NCBI GenBank assembly: GCA_036401335.1
Contig: DASWVC010000101.1
Location: 1-9,583 of the forward strand
Direction: 5' to 3'
Source of the DNA: DASWVC01 sp036401335
Lineage (GTDB): Bacteria; Verrucomicrobiota; Verrucomicrobiia; Chthoniobacterales; JAFAMB01
Length of the DNA stretch: 9,583 bases
Shown here: positions 1 to 5,908 of the stretch, piece after piece
Layout: the number at the start of each line of letters is the position of its first letter
Numbering within the stretch: position 1 is the stretch's first letter
Notes under the pieces: generated by a model
Seen by the model: only the letters and a program-made list of their open reading frames with translations
Database searches by the model: none
Told to the model about the DNA's origin: nothing
Made by a program: the position numbers and the translations under genes

Positions 1-201
1 CTTCACGGCCACCAACCGTGCGCCGGACCCGCCGTCGACCCGCGGCTTTTTCACATGACGCCGCAAGGTGCTGGTCGCCACGCCGTGCCGACAGCAAAAT
101 TCACTGACGCTCAAACCACTGACTCCGCATTCACTCACCAACTGCCGAACTTCTTCGCCGGTTCGGCGCCTTCGACTCGTCGTTTCTGGATCGATGCTCA
201 T
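1..201 (-). CDS. tnpA: IS66 accessory protein TnpA, N-terminal part (runs off window)
   Basis: Sixty-seven codons are visible, starting at the ATG at 201 and open to the window edge, so the C-terminus is missing. The protein begins MSIDPETTSRRRRTGEEVRQ and continues with a helix-turn-helix-like stretch (residues about 16-50: EEVRQLVSECGVSGLSVSEF, then a Cys/His-containing turn and TSTLRRHVKK). It ends with RLVAVK. The arrangement of Arg-rich start, 'GLSVSEFC.RHGVATSTLRRH' helix pair and following 'LVAV' strand is typical of the small TnpA protein encoded first in IS66 elements, which is usually a little over 100 residues long. It is needed with TnpB and the TnpC transposase for transposition and probably binds the element ends. 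It is too short to judge whether the element is intact. Confidence 0.75.
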   Translation of the reverse strand, partial: MSIDPETTSRRRRTGEEVRQLVSECGVSGLSVSEFCCRHGVATSTLRRHVKKPRVDGGSGARLVAVK

Positions 202-249
202 CGTCCCAGTCCAGCATACATGCCTGCACAAGGACTAGATGGGGTTCAC
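1..249 (-). mobile_element. IS66-family insertion sequence, one end only
   Basis: The left edge of the window holds the tnpA-proximal end of an IS66-type element, recognised from the accessory protein reading from 201 towards 1. The rest of the element (tnpB, tnpC transposase, other end) lies outside the window. The boundary is inferred. The neighbouring Gfo/Idh/MocA reading frame keeps its family character up to about 250 and then runs into a stop at 235-237. On the minus strand, sequence starting GTGAACCCCATC at 249 would be the terminal end; it only loosely resembles the usual IS66 terminus GTAAGCG. The exact end could lie anywhere from about 239 to 252, and no target duplication can be tested because the far end is missing. 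Confidence 0.6.
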
Positions 250-459
250 CAGACGCGCCGGGTCGTTCCACACTCCTTCCAACTCGTGCCGGACTGGGAT
301 ACCCCAGCGCTGCGCAGCCGCTTCGGCCCGGGTTCGGTCATGATCCCACACACCGATCAGTTCGGCCCGGGGATTCGCCAGGACTGACGCGGCATGGTCC
401 TTCGTATGGACGTGCCAAGCACCCAGCAAAACCAGCCGGATGGAGCGCCCAGCCGTCAC
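235..459 (-). pseudogene. Gfo/Idh/MocA-family oxidoreductase, truncated by the IS66 insertion
   Basis: This is the N-terminal 74 codons of a NAD(P)-binding oxidoreductase, starting with GTG at 459. The visible part is the first half of a Rossmann fold: strand 1 IRLVLLG (residues 7-13) followed by AWHVHTKDHA in place of a textbook GxGxxG loop, then the second strand ELIGVWDHD (33-41), whose acidic end binds the nucleotide ribose. The 'HVH' loop and 'GVWDHDRTRA' pattern are typical of Gfo/Idh/MocA proteins, which are normally 330-400 residues with a second substrate domain. Here the frame ends at a TAG at 235-237, just after NDPARLV, so the rest of the Rossmann fold and the whole catalytic domain are gone. 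The last three or four codons probably belong to the insertion sequence. It starts 19 nt after the threonine aldolase stop and was probably its operon partner. Confidence 0.75.
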
Positions 460-478
460 GGCAGAACTGCGTGATTGA

Positions 479-1528
479 TCATCCGGGCCGTCCCATGAGT
501 TGGGCCAGATCGGACGCGAAACCGTCGACGTCCTCCGGCAAGGTGTCCCAAGAACACATCAGCCGCGCCCCGCCGCCCGGGCCCACGTCGTCGTGAAAAC
601 GCCAGCCCCGTTCCCGCAAAGCCCGGGTGGCCGCCAGCGGAATCCTGGCGAAAACCGCGTTCGCCTGGGTCGGAAAGAGCAATTGAACGCCTTCGATGCA
701 CGCCAACCGTTCACGCAGGCGGGTCGCCATCCGGTTGGCGTGCGCCGACCGTTGGAGCCAGCGGTCCCCGCCAAGCAAGCCAAGCCACTGGGCGGAAATG
801 AACCGCATCTTGGACGCCAGGTGCCCGCTCTGCTTGAGTCGGTATTCGAAGTCCTGCGCCAGGTCCTGTCGAAAAAACACGACGGCTTCACCGAACGCCA
901 GACCCGCCTTGGTGCCGCCAAACGTCAAGAGGTCCACACCGGCCCGGCACGTCAGATCCGCTGGGTCACAGCCGTGGTGGGCGATCGCGTTTGCAAACCG
1001 CGCGCCGTCCAGGTGCAGCACAAGGCCGGCCGCGTGCGCCGTTGCCGCCAAATCGGCCGTCTCGGCCGGAGAATATACCGTGCCCAGTTCCGTCGCGTTG
1101 GTAATGGACACTGCCCTGGGTCGGGAAGAATGGACGGGCCGGGAGTGCGCCAGCGCCCGCGTGAGGGACTGCGGCGTAAGCTTTGCCTCTTCACCGGTGG
1201 CGGCAAGCGTTCTGGCCCCGGGCACGAAACGGCCCAGCGCGTTGCATTCGTCGGTCTCCAGGTGAGAGAACTCGTGCACGACGACCGCTTCAAAGGGTTG
1301 CAGCACCGAAGCCAGGGCCAGGCAGTTGGCCGCAGTCCCATTGGCGGCAAAATGCACCACGCAGTCACCGCCAAACACGTCGGCAATGGCCCGGCGCGCA
1401 GCGGCGGTGACCGGATCGTCGCCGTATCCGGGTGCGTGGCCGCCGCCATGCTCGGCCAGGGCGGCAAGTACTTCCGGACAAATTCCGGCATTGTTGTCGC
1501 TGGCAAACTGGCGACGAAAGGCGGTCAT
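479..1528 (-). CDS. ltaE: Low-specificity L-threonine aldolase (PLP-dependent)
   Basis: This cytoplasmic fold-type I PLP enzyme cleaves L-threonine or L-allo-threonine to glycine and acetaldehyde. The 349-residue product has the normal length for the family. Recognisable parts in order: the N-terminal FASDNNAGICPEVL (residues 8-21); the PLP-phosphate loop AANGTAANCLAL (61-72); HEFSHLETDE (85-94) with the conserved histidines; SITNATELGTVYS (141-153); HLDGARFANA (172-181) with Asp174, which pairs with the pyridine nitrogen; and LTFGGTKAGLAFGEA (201-215) with Lys207 as the Schiff-base lysine. I chose the ATG at 1528 because homology begins almost at once; the frame stays open further upstream, but that stretch looks non-coding and overlaps the divergent gene. 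There is no clear Shine-Dalgarno site. It is divergent from the phosphoesterase gene, sharing a 133 bp spacer. A related beta-eliminating lyase is the main alternative. Confidence 0.93.
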   Translation of the reverse strand: MTAFRRQFASDNNAGICPEVLAALAEHGGGHAPGYGDDPVTAAARRAIADVFGGDCVVHFAANGTAANCLALASVLQPFEAVVVHEFSHLETDECNALGRFVPGARTLAATGEEAKLTPQSLTRALAHSRPVHSSRPRAVSITNATELGTVYSPAETADLAATAHAAGLVLHLDGARFANAIAHHGCDPADLTCRAGVDLLTFGGTKAGLAFGEAVVFFRQDLAQDFEYRLKQSGHLASKMRFISAQWLGLLGGDRWLQRSAHANRMATRLRERLACIEGVQLLFPTQANAVFARIPLAATRALRERGWRFHDDVGPGGGARLMCSWDTLPEDVDGFASDLAQLMGRPG

Positions 1529-1661
1529 CGCGGAGCATGCCCGAACCCTTGCGCTAACGCAAACCATCCGCACGCCCCGGGACGTGACAAAGGTGCGGTT
1601 CCCGCCTCGCAACCCCGGTTTCCACTCGACGGGAACGCCCGCCAGCCCCGATAACGGGCCC

Positions 1662-2267
1662 ATGAAAGAAGAGATGGTCCTGGTGGTGCGCCGGGAGTTG
1701 TTCGATGAACTGGGCGCTTTCCAGGGGCTGAACTTTGACGCAAACCGGTACCTGCACCGGTTTCTGGCGCGGGAAAACAACTTTTTTGCTCCGCGTTCAA
1801 AGGCGGAGAACGATCCCGGGCTCAAACAAATCATTCCGTACGCCCTGATCACCCACCAGGACACCGTCTTGCGCTACCGCCGCGGCAAAAAATCCGGTGA
1901 ACAACGCCTCGTGGCCAAAGGATCGATCGGCATCGGGGGGCACATGAACGAGCTGGACGAAGGCCTTTTCGCGCTGGATGAAGCCGCTTACCTGGCCGGG
2001 GTGGAGCGGGAAATCCAGGAAGAGGTGGTCATCCCCGACCCGCTCTCAAACCGCGTGGTGGCGCTGATCAACGACGATTCCAACGACGTCGGCCGTGTCC
2101 ACCTCGGGGTCGTGCACCGGGTGGAGCTGCCGCGGGCAGCAGCCCGCAAACGGGAAAGCATGATCCTGGATTTGGAGTTTCTGAGCGCGGCCCAACTGCG
2201 GGCCGAGCGGGCCGGGCTCGAGACCTGGTCACAGATCTGCGTCGATGCCCTGGAAAGGCTGGTGTGA
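1662..2267 (+). CDS. MutT/Nudix-type predicted phosphoesterase
   Basis: The product is 201 residues and resembles the MutT-related 'predicted phosphoesterase' group (COG4112 type). The Nudix-like region is residues 88-124: SIGIGGHMNE, an acidic linker, then GVEREIQEEVVIP. The REIQEE helix (116-121) supplies the metal-binding glutamates of a Nudix box. The box is non-standard: the Gly that normally follows REUxEEx is Val, and the first part carries an insertion. A second conserved block, INDDSNDVGRVHLGVVH (136-152), is characteristic of this subgroup. Nudix enzymes hydrolyse nucleoside diphosphates linked to another moiety; the substrate here is unknown. The ATG at 1662 fits the start of homology (MKEEMVLVVRRELFDELGAF); the same frame is open far upstream but there it shadows the aldolase gene. 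It is convergent with the ribokinase, 76 bp away. Confidence 0.8.
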   Translation: MKEEMVLVVRRELFDELGAFQGLNFDANRYLHRFLARENNFFAPRSKAENDPGLKQIIPYALITHQDTVLRYRRGKKSGEQRLVAKGSIGIGGHMNELDEGLFALDEAAYLAGVEREIQEEVVIPDPLSNRVVALINDDSNDVGRVHLGVVHRVELPRAAARKRESMILDLEFLSAAQLRAERAGLETWSQICVDALERLV

Positions 2268-2343
2268 ATTGTATCAATTGTAGAAAAGGGATGGAACTCG
2301 TCCTGCTCTCTGCCCTGGTACCAATCGATGGCATTCTTCCAAT

Positions 2344-3258
2344 TCATCCCACTGGTACAGTTTCTACCTCCTGTCGGTACGGCATGGCGGCCTGGGCACC
2401 GGAGCGGGTGACTGCCAGGGAGGCGGCGCGAGTCGCCCTGGCCACCGCCTCACGCAGAGGCATGCCTTCAGCCAAGCCGGTGCCCAACCAGCCAACGAAA
2501 CAATCGCCCGCCCCCGTTGTGTCAACGGCTTGAACTTTCGGCGCAGGCACACGGCCTCGGCTTTGCCCGTCCGCGTGGATGACGCCTTCCGCACCCAACG
2601 TGATAACCACTTGGCGGCACCCCTGCGCCAGGAACCAGTCGGCCGCCTCGCCATGGTCGTCCCGGCCGCTGTAATCCTTTGCCTCATGCTCGTTGACTAC
2701 GACGGTGTGGACCGCGCGAAAAATCGTTTCCGACAGCAGCCTGGACGGCGCCGGATTCAGGATCCACGGCTTCCCAAGGTCCTGGCAGCAGCGTGCCACC
2801 GCACCAATCGCCGCATCGCCGATTTCGAGCTGCGAAATAACGACGTTGGCCCTGTCGAAGGCCGGTTGGACTCCGTCAATGAACGCCGCATCCACCGCAT
2901 CGTTGGCCGATTTGGCAACGGCTATCAGGTTGTCGCGTGTCCGGCCGTCCACCAGGATCAGGGCCACCCCGCTGGGCAGGTGATCAATGGTCCGGAAGTG
3001 ATCGAGGCGAATGCCTTCCGTGGCCAAGCGTTCCCGGGCGGCGCGGCCGAAGTCGTCGTTGCCGCAGGCTCCGACAAAAGTCACCTCACCCCCGGCACGG
3101 GCCGCCGCCACGGCTTGGTTGGCGCCTTTCCCGCCGCCGAACGTCTGGAACTCGCCGCCCAACACCGTTTCGCCAGGCTTGGGCAACCGGTCGCAATAAA
3201 CGACCAGGTCCGTGTTGGAACTGCCAATGACAAGGATCTGGGGAGAAACGCCGGGCAT
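2344..3258 (-). CDS. rbsK: Ribokinase (PfkB-family carbohydrate kinase)
   Basis: This cytoplasmic kinase phosphorylates D-ribose (or a related sugar) with ATP to give ribose 5-phosphate. The 304-residue product has the full family length. The N-terminal strand ILVIGSSNTDLVVYCDRLPKPGE (8-30) carries the sugar-binding Asn/Asp, and the first PfkB signature is the glycine-rich GGGKGANQAVAAARAGG (41-57). ILNPAPS (166-172) and NEHEA (189-193) are typical ribokinase blocks. The second signature DTTGAGDCFVG (246-256) contains the anion hole and the catalytic base Asp252. One departure is at 109-119, where DNLIAVAKSAN replaces the usual N-I-V-V-PGAN type segment, so specificity for ribose itself is not certain. 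The ATG at 3258 immediately precedes the first strand. No ribose transporter or rbsD is next to it. It lies 119 bp downstream of the alpha/beta hydrolase on the same strand. Confidence 0.9.
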   Translation of the reverse strand: MPGVSPQILVIGSSNTDLVVYCDRLPKPGETVLGGEFQTFGGGKGANQAVAAARAGGEVTFVGACGNDDFGRAARERLATEGIRLDHFRTIDHLPSGVALILVDGRTRDNLIAVAKSANDAVDAAFIDGVQPAFDRANVVISQLEIGDAAIGAVARCCQDLGKPWILNPAPSRLLSETIFRAVHTVVVNEHEAKDYSGRDDHGEAADWFLAQGCRQVVITLGAEGVIHADGQSRGRVPAPKVQAVDTTGAGDCFVGWLGTGLAEGMPLREAVARATRAASLAVTRSGAQAAMPYRQEVETVPVG

Positions 3259-3316
3259 GCATCATTGAACCGCAGGGAACCGGTCCAGACAACCTGGAAT
3301 CCAACTTGCCTCCTGG

Positions 3317-3349
3317 TTGCCGGTTCGCCGCCAGCGGTTTAACCGGCAA
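3317..3349. repeat. Perfect 9-bp inverted repeat between hydrolase and ribokinase genes
   Basis: TTGCCGGTT at 3317-3325 is matched by AACCGGCAA at 3341-3349 around a 15-nt loop, giving a stable GC-rich hairpin in the 119 bp between the two minus-strand genes. It starts 28 nt past the hydrolase stop. No T-tract follows on either strand, so it is not a standard intrinsic terminator. It could act as an mRNA-end or processing hairpin between the two genes. Confidence 0.5.
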
Positions 3350-3377
3350 GGCGCGACCGGCCAGTTGACCGGTTGCG

Positions 3378-4256
3378 TCAAAGAGCCCTGGTGCGCCACG
3401 GCTCAAGGAATTGCAGCAGCGCTTGATTAACCTCCTCCGGTTTTTCCTCGTGAGGGAGGTGCCCGCATTGCGGGAGGGAAACGAACTCCACCTGGGCACA
3501 CATCTTCCTCCAGATTTCACGAAAATCCCACATCTTCCCGCCAGACTCGAACTCCTCCCCCCAGAGTACCAGAGTGGGGCATTTGATCAGGGTATCCTTG
3601 TCTTCTTCATCCTGGGCCACATCCTCCTTGGCGGCGCGATAATCGTTAAAGGCACCCCGGAGCGCACCGGGCTTCGAAAATGCGCGCACGTAGACCGCGA
3701 TCTCCTCCGGGGTGAACCGTTCGGGATTGTAGCACCAACCGGAGAAAATGAACCGCAACCAGATCTCCTCCCGGCCCGCAATCAGCGATTCCGGCAGATC
3801 AAGCACGCTGTTGAAGATAAAAAACCAGTGCTTGCGCGCCACTTCGGCGTCCATGCGTTCGTAGATGATGCGAGTAGGAATGTTGTCCATCGCCACGAAC
3901 CGGTCGGCAGCCTCAGGGTGATCCTTCACGAAACGCGTCCCCACCCGCGCGCCGCGGTCGTGACCCACCACGGCCGCTTTGTCCACGCCAAGGACGCTCA
4001 TTAATTCCCGGATATCGCGGGCCATGTTGCGCTTGTCGTAACCCTCCATTGGTTTACCCGTTTCGCCGTACCCACGCAGGTCGGGCGCGACAACGCGGTA
4101 CTGCCTCGCCAGAACAGGAATCTGGTAGCGCCAGGCAAACCACGTTTCCGGGAAGCCGTGGAGCAGTAACACCACAGGCCCTTCACCTGCTTCGACGTAA
4201 TGCATCCGCAGGCCGTTGGCTTGCACCGTGTGGTGTTTGATCTCAGGAGTGGTCAT
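3378..4256 (-). CDS. Alpha/beta hydrolase, probable haloacetate (fluoroacetate-type) dehalogenase
   Basis: This 292-residue cytoplasmic alpha/beta hydrolase is numbered here from the ATG at 4256; a TTG directly before it is a less likely start. The oxyanion region is HGFPETWFAWR (33-43). The nucleophile elbow is GHDRGAR (98-104) with Asp100 as nucleophile and Arg101 and Arg104 placed to hold a carboxylate. Asp124 in AMDNIP and His266 in CGHLPHEE complete a catalytic triad. In addition His143-Trp144 (ARKHWFF) and Tyr206 (NDYRAA) match the three residues that stabilise the leaving halide in characterised fluoroacetate dehalogenases, with nearly the same spacing. The family hydrolyses haloacetates to glycolate plus halide. 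A soluble epoxide hydrolase is the main alternative, since the folds share the HGFP and DRG motifs; the HW pair and double Arg favour the dehalogenase. It reads away from the divergent SDR. Confidence 0.82.
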   Translation of the reverse strand: MTTPEIKHHTVQANGLRMHYVEAGEGPVVLLLHGFPETWFAWRYQIPVLARQYRVVAPDLRGYGETGKPMEGYDKRNMARDIRELMSVLGVDKAAVVGHDRGARVGTRFVKDHPEAADRFVAMDNIPTRIIYERMDAEVARKHWFFIFNSVLDLPESLIAGREEIWLRFIFSGWCYNPERFTPEEIAVYVRAFSKPGALRGAFNDYRAAKEDVAQDEEDKDTLIKCPTLVLWGEEFESGGKMWDFREIWRKMCAQVEFVSLPQCGHLPHEEKPEEVNQALLQFLEPWRTRAL

Positions 4257-4416
4257 CAAAGGATTCGCTGCGGGAGAGAAATCGGTTTACGAACCACCTT
4301 CTTTCGTTAGCGGTCATGCATCTGCGGCATCCTTTCCGGCGCGCTTTCTCGCGGCCCATGCAACCGGCCTGCTCCGGCGGCCGAACAACAAACGCCGTTG
4401 CGGTTGTTTGCAGACC

Positions 4417-4527
4417 ATGAAGTACCGCCTTGGTTCCGTAGCCACACTCATTTCCAGCGCCCTTCTTGTCTGCGCATGCCCGAGCAGAATGCAGGCTGCC
4501 GTACGGTACGACGGCAGGAAAATTTAA
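4417..4527 (+). CDS. Possible small signal-peptide-bearing protein (36 residues)
   Basis: A short frame from the ATG at 4417 to a TAA at 4525-4527 lies in the 291 bp divergent spacer between the hydrolase and the SDR. The peptide starts MKYRLGSVATLISSALLVCA, giving a basic N-terminus followed by a hydrophobic core and then 'CACPSRMQAAVRYDG'. This looks like a secretion signal, with LLVCAC resembling a lipoprotein box or AxA cleavage. Only about 15 residues follow the signal, so it may be a decayed N-terminal fragment of a larger exported protein or a chance frame. It ends 20 nt before the SDR start. No homology is recognised. The rest of the spacer (4257-4416, 4528-4547) shows nothing clear. 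Confidence 0.25.
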   Translation: MKYRLGSVATLISSALLVCACPSRMQAAVRYDGRKI

Positions 4528-4547
4528 ATAACCAGTTTTACGCTTGT

Positions 4548-5555
4548 ATGAAGGTCCATCTTAAACCTCTTAAGAATCAGGTTATCGTCATCACCGGCGC
4601 TTCCAGCGGCATCGGCCTTGCCACCGCCCGCAGCGCGGCAGCCCAAGGCGCAAAGGTTGTTCTCGCGTCGCGCAACGGCTCTGTTCTCGCCGAAGTGGAG
4701 CAGCAGATCAAAGCCGCGGGAGGTCAAGCGATTCATGTGGTTGCCGACGTCGGCCACCGCAACGACGTGCAGCGGATCGCCGCTGCCGCGCTTGAACATT
4801 TCGGCGGGTTCGACACGTGGGTCAACAACGCCGGGCTGGGCATCGTCGGTCGCATTGAGGACGGCACCGAGGAAGATTTCCGACGCCTCTTCGATACGAA
4901 TTTCTGGGGAGTGGTCAACGGATCCCTGGTCGCCCTGCCCCATCTCAAGGAGCGCGGCGGCGCGCTGATCAACCTTGGCAGCGTCGCCTCGGACGTGAGT
5001 CTGCCCTACCAAGGCATGTACAGCACGACCAAGCACGCCATTAAAGGCTTCACCGACGCGTTGCGCATCGAGTTGGCGGAAGAAAAAGCACCGGTGTCCG
5101 TGACGCTGATCAAGCCTGCTTCCATCAATACTCCTTTCCCGCACCACGCCAGAAATTATACCGACAAGGAGCCCAGGCTGCCACCGCCGGTTTATGCCCC
5201 GCAGGAGGTCGCCGCCGGCATCCTGCACGCCGCCGTTCATGGGGGACGGGACATCTACATCGGCGGTGCAGGCAAACTGATGAGCGCCCAGAACAAGTGG
5301 GCCCCGGCCTTGATGGACCAGGTGTCTAAAGCATTAATCCCAAAAACGTTCCGGGACGAACCTCCGCGCCAACCGGCCGGGGCCTTGCACCAGGCGGGGA
5401 TTGACGGCGAAGTTGACAGCGATCACCCCGGGCCCGTCCTGCGAACAAGCCTCTACACGCGCGCTTCTTTCCATCCGCTTGGTGCGGCCCTGCTGATGGG
5501 AGTCGTAGGGGCCGTGGCAGCGACCGTGCTGAAAAGCCACGGCGCAGAAAAATAG
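4548..5555 (+). CDS. SDR-family oxidoreductase with C-terminal membrane segment
   Basis: This is a classical short-chain dehydrogenase/reductase of 335 residues, longer than the usual 250. The NAD(P)-binding motif TGASSGIG is at 16-23, and 'SRN' at 41-43 after the second strand suggests NADP preference. NNAG is at 93-96. The catalytic set is Asn118 (TNFWG), Ser145 (LGSVAS), Tyr158 and Lys162 (YSTTK). After the catalytic core, ARNYTDKEPRLPPPVYAPQE (201-220) and DIYIGGAGKLMSA (235-247) are blocks shared by a widespread, uncharacterised bacterial SDR group. The tail (about 308-327: FHPLGAALLMGVVGAVAATV) is a single hydrophobic helix followed by a short basic end, so the enzyme is probably tail-anchored with the catalytic domain in the cytoplasm. 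The ATG at 4548 directly precedes the KPLKNQVIVITG strand; the upstream open frame is not needed. The substrate is unknown. Confidence 0.88.
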   Translation: MKVHLKPLKNQVIVITGASSGIGLATARSAAAQGAKVVLASRNGSVLAEVEQQIKAAGGQAIHVVADVGHRNDVQRIAAAALEHFGGFDTWVNNAGLGIVGRIEDGTEEDFRRLFDTNFWGVVNGSLVALPHLKERGGALINLGSVASDVSLPYQGMYSTTKHAIKGFTDALRIELAEEKAPVSVTLIKPASINTPFPHHARNYTDKEPRLPPPVYAPQEVAAGILHAAVHGGRDIYIGGAGKLMSAQNKWAPALMDQVSKALIPKTFRDEPPRQPAGALHQAGIDGEVDSDHPGPVLRTSLYTRASFHPLGAALLMGVVGAVAATVLKSHGAEK

Positions 5556-5635
5556 GTCTTTCCGCACGGGCGAAAGCCGTATCGCCGGCCATACCTCAAT
5601 CGCCGCCTTGCGGGGCGGACCAACCATAGGCGTTA

Positions 5636-5672
5636 GCTTGAGGCGGATTGGCTGTCTCCGAGCGTCTCAAGC
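5636..5672. repeat. Inverted repeat, 10-bp stem
   Basis: GCTTGAGGCG at 5636-5645 pairs with CGTCTCAAGC at 5663-5672, with one G-U pair and a 17-nt loop. It lies about 80 nt past the stop of the plus-strand SDR and could be part of its 3' end. There is no following T-tract. Confidence 0.4.
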
Positions 5673-5726
5673 GCACGGCCGATGCCGTTCGCAATCCGTT
5701 CTTTCCGGGGCGCTTGGGGAGGTCGC

Positions 5727-5746
5727 GTAGGGACACGTGACGCTAC
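5727..5746. repeat. Imperfect 20-bp palindrome centred on CACGTG
   Basis: The 20 bases from GTAG at 5727 to CTAC at 5746 match their own reverse complement at 16 positions around a CACGTG core. It might be a protein-binding palindrome or a decayed repeat unit. It sits far from any gene start, which argues against a conventional operator. Confidence 0.3.
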
Positions 5747-5779
5747 CGGGCGGGTGCGACTATTCCACCCCGATACCCC

Positions 5780-5801
5780 GGCGGCGAAGGGACTCGCCGC
5801 C
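5780..5801. repeat. Strong GC-rich hairpin, perfect 8-bp stem
   Basis: GGCGGCGA at 5780-5787 and TCGCCGCC at 5794-5801 form a perfect stem around a 6-nt loop (AGGGAC). It is the most stable of the palindromes in the spacer. It resembles the short GC-rich dispersed repeats of many soil bacterial genomes, but no second copy is visible in this window. It lies 108 nt past the 3' end of the minus-strand SDR. Confidence 0.5.
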
Positions 5802-5908
5802 CTACCGGCCCACCGCTCGATCGGCTGCCCCCTTTACCGTCCAAAGGTCGTTCTCTTAGTGCCCCGACACACCCCTTCTCAGGGTGCCCGCTGCCTCGTC
5901 CGGGGAAC

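Larger units (their letters stand above)
5556..5908. other. Non-coding spacer between convergent SDR genes, rich in palindromes
   Basis: No frame in these 353 bp has a recognisable protein signature; the short open frames here are low-complexity Arg/Pro-rich translations typical of GC-rich non-coding DNA. Three separate inverted repeats occur within about 170 bp (5636-5672, 5727-5746, 5780-5801), with a weaker GGGTG/CACCC pair at 5752-5770. None is followed by a T-tract. The position between two converging genes fits either transcription-end hairpins or copies of dispersed palindromic repeats. Confidence 0.6.

Noticed and set aside
1587..1603. Shared AAAGGTGCGGT-CCC string before the phosphoesterase (1589-1603) and before the cysteine synthase (about 9041-9055)
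   Set aside because: A 14 of 15 match between two places is expected by chance in a 9.6 kb GC-rich window.
500..1654. Long plus-strand open frame (384 codons) opposite the threonine aldolase gene
   Set aside because: It mirrors a clear enzyme gene on the other strand, has an Arg/Gly/Pro-rich composition and shows no motif; it is a GC-rich antisense shadow.
2267..2279. AATTG-TAT-CAATT inverted repeat after the phosphoesterase, considered as a terminator
   Set aside because: It has a short AT-rich stem with a 3-nt loop that begins in the stop codon and no T-tract; it is too weak to call.
2530..3342. Plus-strand open frame (270 codons) opposite ribokinase
   Set aside because: It lies antisense to an intact ribokinase with all signatures and has no recognisable protein features.
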